A model generated the notes under the pieces. That model ran no database searches, was not told the DNA's origin, and was given only the letters and a program-made list of their open reading frames with translations. A stretch of DNA of 11,537 bases from NCBI GenBank assembly GCA_030017935.1, contig JASEGF010000032.1, positions 1 to 11,537 of the forward strand. Direction: 5' to 3'. How positions within the stretch are numbered: the stretch's first letter is position 1; the number at the start of each line of letters is the position of its first letter. A program made the position numbers and the translations under genes. Positions 1-5,483 of this stretch are shown here, piece by piece. The stretch is from Bacteroidales bacterium (GTDB lineage: Bacteria > Bacteroidota > Bacteroidia > Bacteroidales > DTU049).

Positions 1-1
1 A

Positions 2-49
2 TGGGCGTGGGACAAGTATAGAGAGATAGTTAGTCAAAGATATGATTAA
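2..49 (+). CDS. 3' end of an unidentified plus-strand gene (partial)
   Basis: Only the last 15 codons and a TAA stop are visible, in the frame that begins at base 2. The peptide reads WAWDKYREIVSQRYD. The other two plus frames stop within the first 27 bases. The stretch is richer in G and C than the DNA that follows, as expected for coding sequence. The W-x-W-D-K start and the charged, probably helical tail faintly resemble the C-terminus of family-4 glycosyltransferases, but 15 residues cannot settle that. The gene would converge on the minus-strand gldA-like gene, with a hairpin between them, which is a sensible layout. The alternative is a minus-strand gene starting at the ATG at 52-50 and leaving the window. 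I think that less likely, because its peptide looks less natural. Confidence 0.4.
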   Translation, partial: WAWDKYREIVSQRYD

Positions 50-204
50 CATACTGTAAAATATAACAAAAAATTGATACTTAACGCCCCCACTCCCCCT
101 TTTGTCAATAACTCCAATAATCAAACAGTTTATAAATCCCTTCTCTTTATTATTATAATATTTTTATACCTCAAATTTTCTTTATCAATAAATGATGGAT
201 AATA

Positions 205-244
205 TTAAAAAAAATCTTATGAATTGAAACAATTTTCAATTCAT
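205..244 (-). terminator. probable rho-independent terminator of the gldA-like gene
   Basis: Positions 219-229 and 234-244 form a perfect 11-bp inverted repeat with a 4-nt loop. Read on the minus strand, the hairpin is followed by a run of eight T residues at about 214-207. It lies 66 nt past the stop of the gldA-like gene. The stem has only two G-C pairs, so it is weak, although the whole genome segment is AT-rich. On the plus strand a looser T-run at 265-271 follows, so the hairpin may also serve the gene ending at 49. Confidence 0.5.
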
Positions 245-309
245 TAAACAAAAGTTTTTGTTGATTTTTTTGTCTATTAAAGTGTTATGATAATGTATAA
301 AATAAAAAA

Positions 310-1212
310 CTATTGTGTTAGATGATGAAAAACATCTTCTACATTTAGTTTATCAATCTTTAATTCTAATATTTTTAAATTGTTTTTTATAGCTTTTTCA
401 AAAATTTGTTCATTTACTTTAGCATCATTCTCAGCTAATATTTCATATGAATTATTGGGCAAAGCCTGATAAGATATTACACCGATAAGTGAATTGAAAA
501 AGTTGACGTCTGCTCTCTTATCAAATCTGACTTCTATTTTTATTTGATTAGCTTGATAAATGCCTATATCTTTTGTAAGAGAATCTGCGACTATTTTGCC
601 ATTATTTAGGATTATCACTCTATCGCACATGTATTCTACCTCTTGCATAATATGAGTCGAAAGCAACACAGTTTTTTTCTTCCCTAGAGTTTTTATCAAA
701 TCGCGTATTTCGATTATTTGATTAGGATCCAAGCCAGAAGTGGGTTCATCGAGAATAAGGATGGGTGGATCGTGCAGCATCACTTTAGCTAATCCTACGC
801 GTTGTCTGTAGCCTTTTGATAATTGATTTATTTTTTTGTTAATTTCATTTTGCAATCCTACCATCTCTATGACCTCATCAATTCTTTGTTTTTTATTACC
901 AATTTTATATATATTAGCTACAAAATTCAAGAATTCTTTAATATACATTGACAGGTAAAGAGGATTATGTTCGGGAAGGTAGCCTATATTTTTCTGAATT
1001 TTTTTAATATCATTTCTAATATCTATCCCCATCAATTCTGCTCTACCTTCTGTAGGTGGCATATAACCTGTTAAAATCCTAAGAAGAGTGGTTTTGCCAG
1101 CTCCATTAGGTCCTAAAATACCAACTATTGTATGATCTTTAATCTCAAAAGATACTTTATCTAGTGCTTTTTGTTTACCATAAAGCTTTGTAATATCTTG
1201 TGTTATTATCAT
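310..1212 (-). CDS. gldA: ABC transporter ATP-binding protein, GldA-like
   Basis: This is a 300-residue cytoplasmic ABC ATPase that would power a membrane exporter. All the expected motifs are present: Walker A GPNGAGKT at residues 34-41, a Q-loop position occupied by E81 in GYLPEHNPLY, the signature LSKGY at 131-135, Walker B ILILDE at 151-156, D-loop SGLD at 159-162, and the switch histidine H187. The stretch around LDEPTSGLDPNQI and the ending NVEDVFHHLT are typical of GldA, the ATPase of the GldAFG complex tied to gliding motility in Bacteroidota. The permease partners GldF and GldG are not here, although in Flavobacterium gldA is also, as I recall, unlinked from gldFG. The gene stands alone, starts 100 nt from the divergent tRNA-Cys gene, and has its own likely promoter. 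No residue needed for ATP hydrolysis is missing. It could instead be a paralogue serving another ABC-2 exporter, since the motility role is inferred from family resemblance only. Confidence 0.85.
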   Translation of the reverse strand: MIITQDITKLYGKQKALDKVSFEIKDHTIVGILGPNGAGKTTLLRILTGYMPPTEGRAELMGIDIRNDIKKIQKNIGYLPEHNPLYLSMYIKEFLNFVANIYKIGNKKQRIDEVIEMVGLQNEINKKINQLSKGYRQRVGLAKVMLHDPPILILDEPTSGLDPNQIIEIRDLIKTLGKKKTVLLSTHIMQEVEYMCDRVIILNNGKIVADSLTKDIGIYQANQIKIEVRFDKRADVNFFNSLIGVISYQALPNNSYEILAENDAKVNEQIFEKAIKNNLKILELKIDKLNVEDVFHHLTQ

Positions 1213-1238
1213 ATTTTTATTACAATTATTTATAATTG

Positions 1239-1246
1239 CAAAATTA
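1239..1246 (-). promoter_or_regulatory. Bacteroidota -7 promoter element for the gldA-like gene
   Basis: The minus strand reads TAATTTTG, matching TAnnTTTG, and it ends 26 nt before the ATG. Transcription would start about 20 nt upstream of the start codon. No clear -33 TTG is seen at the expected distance. Such motifs arise by chance in AT-rich DNA, so this rests mainly on its position. Confidence 0.45.
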
Positions 1247-1293
1247 AGAATATTTCCACTAAGATTAAATTAATTCATTTAAAAAATTATTTT

Positions 1294-1301
1294 TAACTTT
1301 G
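1294..1301 (+). promoter_or_regulatory. Bacteroidota -7 promoter element for tRNA-Cys
   Basis: TAACTTTG matches TAnnTTTG exactly and ends 11 nt before the first base of the mature tRNA. It is part of a 14-mer (TTTTTAACTTTGCA, 1290-1303) that recurs exactly in front of hisS at 1414-1427. No -33 element is obvious. Confidence 0.65.
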
Positions 1302-1312
1302 CAAAAATAATT

Positions 1313-1383
1313 GGTCTCATGGCCGAGTGGCTAGGCAACGGTCTGCAAAACCGTGTACAGCGGTTCGAATCCGCTTGAGACCT
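1313..1383 (+). tRNA. tRNA-Cys (anticodon GCA)
   Basis: The 71-nt cloverleaf is complete. The acceptor stem is GGTCTCA (1313-1319) paired with TGAGACC (1376-1382). The D arm is GCC/GGC, and the anticodon stem ACGGT/ACCGT encloses the loop CTGCAAA. The T arm is AGCGG-TTCGAAT-CCGCT. The anticodon GCA at 1345-1347 reads cysteine codons. The discriminator base at 1383 is T, giving U73, a well-known identity element of tRNA-Cys, which agrees with the anticodon. The 3' CCA is not encoded and would be added after transcription. A run of T residues follows at 1383-1389 and may help end transcription just ahead of the hisS promoter. Confidence 0.96.
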
Positions 1384-1417
1384 TTTTTTATTCCTTCTAA
1401 AAACATATAATTTTTTT

Positions 1418-1425
1418 TAACTTTG
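1418..1425 (+). promoter_or_regulatory. Bacteroidota -7 promoter element for hisS-pfp
   Basis: TAACTTTG matches TAnnTTTG exactly and is identical to the box in front of tRNA-Cys. Only 8 nt separate its final G from the hisS ATG. In Bacteroidota transcription usually begins about 4-7 nt after this box, so the mRNA would have an almost absent 5' leader. Confidence 0.6.
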
Positions 1426-1433
1426 CATAAAAA

Positions 1434-2813
1434 ATGTCTATTATAAAACCATCTATTCCTAGTGGGACAAGAGATTTTAGCCCTGACCAGGCTAAAAAAC
1501 GTAATTTTATTTTTGATACACTAAAAAAAATTTTTGAATCACATAATTTCTTACCAATAGAAACTCCAGCAATGGAAAACTTAACAACTTTGTTAGGCAA
1601 ATATGGTGATGAGGGTGATAAACTTATTTATAGAATTATAAATTCTGGTGATTTTCTGAAAGATTTGCCTGATGAATTATGGCACACCAAAGATACTAAA
1701 AAATGGTTGGAATATATTTGTGATAAAGGACTTAGGTATGATCTTACTGTTCCTTTAGCTAGATATGTTGTAATGCATAGAAATGAAATTAATTTTCCTT
1801 TTAAAAGATACCAAATTCAACCAGTATGGCGAGCAGATAGACCTCAAAAAGGTAGATATCGTGAATTCTATCAATGTGATGTTGATATTATCGGGACTGA
1901 CTCTCTACTTGCTGAAATAGAACTAATATCTCTTGTAGATGAAGCTTTCACTGAGCTGCAAGTAAATACTATTACCAAAATAAATAATAGAAAAATATTA
2001 CAAGGTATAGCTAATTGGCTAAACCTAAATGATAGTGAATTTATAAATTTTACTACTATTTTAGATAAATTAGACAAAATAGGATTAGATGGTGTTTTAG
2101 AATTATTTAAAAAAGATGCTTGGGATGATGAAAAAATTGCAAAACTTAAAAATTTAATAAATTTTAGCTCAAGTAATAATGATTGGGTAGAAATAATAAA
2201 TTATTTAGATTCAATATTTATAAATAATGATATAGGCAAGGCTGGGATTAAAGAATTAAAATTTATATTTGATAATTTAAGTTTTTTAGAACTTCAAAAT
2301 AAGCAAATTTTAGATATTACTCTTGCTAGAGGATTAAATTATTATACAGGTACTATCTTTGAAGTTGTTTGCGATGAGGTATCACTCGGTAGTATATGTG
2401 GCGGTGGTAGATATGATAATCTGACAGCTCTTTTTGGTTTAGATAATGTATCAGGTGTAGGTATATCTTTTGGTGCGGAACGCATTTATGATATTATGGA
2501 AAACTTAAATAAATTCTCCGAAAATATTATCAATGACAATAAAATATTGATAATAAATTTTGGTGAGAAATATTTTAGTTATTGTCTATCTATATTATCA
2601 AATTTGAGAAAAGCTAATTTGAAAGCAGATATATATCCTGATGATGCAAAATTAAAAAAACAATTTAATTATGCTGATGCATTAAATTACAAATATGTAA
2701 TTATCGTAGGTGAGGATGAGATAGCTAATGATGAGGTATCTATTAAAAATATGATAAGTGGAGAACAAGTTAAAATTTCGAAAAATAATATAATTTCGTA
2801 TTTAAAAAATTAA
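1434..2813 (+). CDS. hisS: histidyl-tRNA synthetase
   Basis: HisS attaches histidine to tRNA-His in the cytoplasm and is a dimeric class II aminoacyl-tRNA synthetase. The 459-residue protein has the N-terminal PSIPSGTRDF segment (6-15). Motif 2 runs through RYQIQPVWRADRPQKGRYRE (125-144), followed by DVDIIG (149-154). The histidine-specific LARGLNYYTGTIFE lies at 297-310. Motif 3 comprises GGGRYDNL (323-330) and GVGISFGAER (341-350). A C-terminal anticodon-binding domain spans about 370-459. Length and motifs fit the Bacteroidota form, which is slightly longer than the E. coli enzyme. The ATG at 1434 is chosen because the conserved N-terminus begins within a few residues of it and the promoter box sits directly in front. 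No Shine-Dalgarno is present. The phosphofructokinase gene begins 5 nt after its stop, so the two are very likely cotranscribed. Confidence 0.97.
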   Translation: MSIIKPSIPSGTRDFSPDQAKKRNFIFDTLKKIFESHNFLPIETPAMENLTTLLGKYGDEGDKLIYRIINSGDFLKDLPDELWHTKDTKKWLEYICDKGLRYDLTVPLARYVVMHRNEINFPFKRYQIQPVWRADRPQKGRYREFYQCDVDIIGTDSLLAEIELISLVDEAFTELQVNTITKINNRKILQGIANWLNLNDSEFINFTTILDKLDKIGLDGVLELFKKDAWDDEKIAKLKNLINFSSSNNDWVEIINYLDSIFINNDIGKAGIKELKFIFDNLSFLELQNKQILDITLARGLNYYTGTIFEVVCDEVSLGSICGGGRYDNLTALFGLDNVSGVGISFGAERIYDIMENLNKFSENIINDNKILIINFGEKYFSYCLSILSNLRKANLKADIYPDDAKLKKQFNYADALNYKYVIIVGEDEIANDEVSIKNMISGEQVKISKNNIISYLKN

Positions 2814-2818
2814 TATTT

Positions 2819-4045
2819 ATGGAAAAAAGATTTTTAGAAGGTAAAACAGTAGGTATATTGACAGGTGGTGGCGATACACCAGCTCTCAATTCGTCAATAG
2901 AGCAAATACGCAATCATGTATCTATACTTGGTGCTAAGGTATACGGCATTAGAAAAGGCTGGAAAGGATTGTTAGGTGAAGGAGATATTGTCGATCTTAC
3001 TAATCAGCCTTTTGATGGAAAATGTGGTGGATCTGCCTTGAAATCTAGTCGTACAAATCCTTTTCCTTCCAAAAAAAATCCAGAAAGCCGTGTAGATCAA
3101 GTACTCACCAATTTAGATCGCTATGGTATAGATATTTTAGTAACTATTGGTGGTGATGATACTAATGGTGCTGCTAAGAAATTATGGGAGCAAGAGAGAA
3201 TTCCTGTTATTGGTTTTCCTAAAACTATTGATAATGATTTACGCACCACAACTATTCATGGATATAAAGGTAAAGACATAGAAGTGTGTCTCTGCCCTGG
3301 CTTCCCCTCTGCAGCTAATTCTGTCGTAGAGTATACTCAAAAAATTCGTACCACTGCATCTTCTCATAACAGAGTAATGGTACTAGAAGTTATGGGACGT
3401 CACGCTGGATGGCTCACTGGCACATCATCTTATGGATTTGCTGATATGGCTTTAATTCCAGAGTTAGAAATTGATAAGGATAGAAAAGAAAAATTTTTTG
3501 AAAAAGTAAAAGAAAAATATCAAGAAAATAATTATTTAATAATCGCTGTATCAGAAGGCACTCGTTGGTATAATGATCAAACTGGCCAAGTCGAGGAAGT
3601 ATATGCTAGTACTGAGACTGATGAATATGGTCATCCACGTTTAGGTGGCATTAGTGGTGTCATTGCTAATGAGATCTCTCAAAAACTAAAAATTGATGCT
3701 CGAGCACAAATAATTGGTTATTATGCTCGTAGTGGTAAATGCTTCGACTATGATAGAAAACTTACAGTAGCATTGGCAGACAAGGTTTTAGACCTTTTAC
3801 TTAGAGAAGATTATGGCAAAATGCCGGTACTTAAAAGGATAGAAAGCTTCCCATACATAGAAGAGTATAATACTACTGCTATCGATATGGGCAATATAGG
3901 TAATTTACCTCTACCTTTAGATTATTATAATCCAGATGAATTTGAAATTTCGGAACCTTACTACGACTTTCTATATCATATACTAGGCCCAATAGAAAAA
4001 TATGAATTTAAATATAAATATCCTAAAGTTTACCCTATAAAATAA
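2819..4045 (+). CDS. pfp: 6-phosphofructokinase, probably pyrophosphate-dependent
   Basis: This enzyme phosphorylates fructose 6-phosphate to fructose 1,6-bisphosphate in glycolysis. The 408-residue sequence has the PFK-family start GILTGGGDTPALN (12-24), the catalytic PKTIDND (134-140), the MGRHAGW substrate segment (192-198), and a late sugar-phosphate-binding region near YARSGKCFDYDRK (302-314). Two positions that separate the donor types both point to pyrophosphate. The phosphate-donor loop is GGDDT (111-115) rather than GGDGS, and lysine precedes TIDND where ATP enzymes have glycine. PPi enzymes work near equilibrium and can run in both directions. The ATG follows the hisS stop by 5 nt, with no promoter or Shine-Dalgarno of its own, so expression probably depends on the hisS transcript. 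Donor preference is inferred from these residues and needs an assay. A few related PFKs with unusual residues still use ATP. Confidence 0.92.
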   Translation: MEKRFLEGKTVGILTGGGDTPALNSSIEQIRNHVSILGAKVYGIRKGWKGLLGEGDIVDLTNQPFDGKCGGSALKSSRTNPFPSKKNPESRVDQVLTNLDRYGIDILVTIGGDDTNGAAKKLWEQERIPVIGFPKTIDNDLRTTTIHGYKGKDIEVCLCPGFPSAANSVVEYTQKIRTTASSHNRVMVLEVMGRHAGWLTGTSSYGFADMALIPELEIDKDRKEKFFEKVKEKYQENNYLIIAVSEGTRWYNDQTGQVEEVYASTETDEYGHPRLGGISGVIANEISQKLKIDARAQIIGYYARSGKCFDYDRKLTVALADKVLDLLLREDYGKMPVLKRIESFPYIEEYNTTAIDMGNIGNLPLPLDYYNPDEFEISEPYYDFLYHILGPIEKYEFKYKYPKVYPIK

Positions 4046-4092
4046 AATTTAAAATTTTTGTTTTAACATTTTAGACTCATCAACATTATAAA

Positions 4093-4120
4093 ATACTATT
4101 AAAAAATATAGTGTCTTTTT
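4093..4120 (+). terminator. possible terminator after hisS-pfp
   Basis: Positions 4093-4099 and 4108-4114 can form a 7-bp stem (one G-U pair) with an 8-nt loop, followed by C and five T residues. It lies 47 nt past the pfp stop and in the right orientation. The stem is short and almost entirely A-T, so this is only a candidate. Confidence 0.3.
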
Positions 4121-4173
4121 ATAAATTCACAGTATTACATTTATTACTAATAAAACTTTTAGCTCAATCAAAT

Positions 4174-4194
4174 AAAAATTATTGTTTTACAATA
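4174..4194 (-). terminator. possible terminator after the OmpA-like gene
   Basis: Six base pairs (4180-4185 with 4189-4194) enclose a 3-nt loop. On the minus strand they are followed by a run of five T residues. The hairpin begins 6 nt after the stop codon of the OmpA-like gene. It is small and A-T rich, so the call is tentative. Confidence 0.3.
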
Positions 4195-4200
4195 TTATAT

Positions 4201-5202
4201 TTAATCAGTATTTAGGATTTTTAAAAGTTCGTCCATATTCGGAGTAAGGATAATCTCTGTACGTCTATTTTTTTGCCTTGCTTCAGCTGTTTTTGCAGGA
4301 TCTATAGGTACAAATTCTCCTCTTCCAGCAGCAGTTATTCTAGCAGGATCTATCTTAGCTTTTTGTAATAATATTTTTACTACAGCTGTAGCTCTCATTA
4401 CACTAAGGTCCCAATTATCTTTTACTTCTCCACGTCCTCTATATGGCACATCATCAGTATGCCCTTCTACTAAAATACTAATATCAGGATTAGCTTCTAA
4501 AACTTTCGCTAATTGAGTGAGTGCTTCTTCACCTCTTTTATCTACTGCCCAACTACCTGATGGGAACATTAAGCTCTCTTCTAGAGAAACATATATTCTA
4601 TCATTTTTCATCACTACATTTAATCCTTTATTTTCGAAATTAAACAAAGCAGATGATATTTTGTTTTTTAAATCTTTTAGTGTGCTATCTCTACGTGCTA
4701 ACATGTTCTCTAGTTCAATAATCCGTTTTTCTTTTTCTCCTAGTTCTTGTTCTAAATTATCCAAAGTTTGTTTTTTGCTATTTAGCTCCTGCTCTAATTT
4801 TAATAATTGTGCTTCTTTAGCTTCTAATTGTTCTTTAGTCATTGAAAGCTCATTGCTAATTTTTTGCGTTTCGTTTACATTCGTTTGTAATAATTCTTTA
4901 TTTTTCTGATCTAATATTTCATAAAGTTGCAAAAGTTTATCATACTCAGTAGTTAATTTCCTATATGCTATTCCAGAGTTTAATGTATCACGTTTTAAAT
5001 AATTAATTTCTTTTTCTAATTCAGCTATTTTTGCTTCGAGTTCTTTATTTTTATTTTCTATAGTTGTATAATTTTGTTGAATTTGTTGTAAATCTGATTC
5101 TAAGCTCTGTCGTTTAGCTTTTTCATCTTCATATTGTCTGGCTGGCACACAGCTAAAGGTAATAATACTCAAAACTATTATAATTAAAATATTCCTTTTC
5201 AT
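4201..5202 (-). CDS. OmpA-family peptidoglycan-binding lipoprotein with long coiled coil
   Basis: This 333-residue envelope protein probably ties the outer membrane to peptidoglycan. The N-terminus has two basic residues, a hydrophobic stretch, and ITFSC with the likely lipidated cysteine at residue 18. Residues about 25-185 are rich in E, K, L and Q with heptad-like spacing and look like a long coiled coil, perhaps broken near G77. The C-terminal OmpA domain spans about 203-320. It contains EGHTDDVPY (246-254), NWDLSVMRA (263-271), AAGRGEFVP (291-299) and NRRTEI (312-317). The aspartate in TDD and the arginine of the LSxxRA helix are positions known to contact diaminopimelate in this domain. 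There is no beta-barrel, unlike E. coli OmpA. The gene is monocistronic, convergent with pfp and divergent from proS. I cannot assign it to a named gene such as pal. Confidence 0.88.
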   Translation of the reverse strand: MKRNILIIIVLSIITFSCVPARQYEDEKAKRQSLESDLQQIQQNYTTIENKNKELEAKIAELEKEINYLKRDTLNSGIAYRKLTTEYDKLLQLYEILDQKNKELLQTNVNETQKISNELSMTKEQLEAKEAQLLKLEQELNSKKQTLDNLEQELGEKEKRIIELENMLARRDSTLKDLKNKISSALFNFENKGLNVVMKNDRIYVSLEESLMFPSGSWAVDKRGEEALTQLAKVLEANPDISILVEGHTDDVPYRGRGEVKDNWDLSVMRATAVVKILLQKAKIDPARITAAGRGEFVPIDPAKTAEARQKNRRTEIILTPNMDELLKILNTD

Positions 5203-5215
5203 AATTAATTTTTTA

Positions 5216-5223
5216 CAAAATTA
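5216..5223 (-). promoter_or_regulatory. candidate -7 promoter element for the OmpA-like gene
   Basis: The minus strand reads TAATTTTG, ending 13 nt before the ATG, which would give a leader of about 8 nt. No matching -33 TTG is seen. A second match to TAnnTTTG on the same strand (TATTTTTG, at 5279-5272) lies farther upstream, so the true start is uncertain. Confidence 0.4.
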
Positions 5224-5295
5224 AATTAAAAATACAAAATGTTTACGAATTATTTAAAAAATTAATTTACACAAAAATATCCAAAAAAGATCATT

Positions 5296-5379
5296 AATTT
5301 ATAGTAATAAATTGAAATATTGAAATAAATATTAATCTTTGTATTAAGTAAATGTATTTGGCAAGATTTTTTTGAAATA
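5296..5379. repeat. short repeats in the ompA-proS divergent intergenic region
   Basis: The octamer TTGAAATA occurs three times, at 5312-5319 and 5320-5327 (directly in tandem) and at 5372-5379. Just before them is a perfect 7-bp inverted repeat, AATTTAT-AGTA-ATAAATT (5296-5313). All are A-T rich and could be chance or a regulator's binding sites. The rest of the 281-nt gap between the two start codons shows only the promoter boxes listed separately. Confidence 0.25.
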
Positions 5380-5428
5380 GAGCCAATGTTTATAATATAA
5401 AAGATAAAATCATTTGATTTTTAAATTC

Positions 5429-5458
5429 TTGTTAATTAAACTATAAATTATAATTTTG
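5429..5458 (+). promoter_or_regulatory. Bacteroidota -33/-7 promoter of proS
   Basis: TAATTTTG at 5451-5458 matches the -7 element TAnnTTTG, and TTG at 5429-5431 lies 19 nt upstream of it, close to the usual -33 spacing. It is the only promoter in the window with both elements. The box ends 25 nt before the ATG, giving a leader of about 20 nt. Confidence 0.6.
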
Positions 5459-5483
5459 CAAAATATTTAATTAAAATACTGAT

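Noticed and set aside
1397..1600. Open minus-strand frame opposite the start of hisS
   Set aside because: It covers the hisS promoter and conserved N-terminus in antisense, and it shows no motif or family resemblance.
1871..2077. Open minus-strand frame inside hisS
   Set aside because: It is antisense to a clearly conserved synthetase gene and has low-complexity, Ser/Ile/Phe-rich content.
4517..4909. Open plus-strand frame of 130 codons, rich in Ser, Phe and Cys
   Set aside because: It is antisense to the coiled-coil part of the OmpA-like gene. Its composition is what the complement of Glu/Lys/Leu-rich codons gives, and it has no promoter or recognisable domain.
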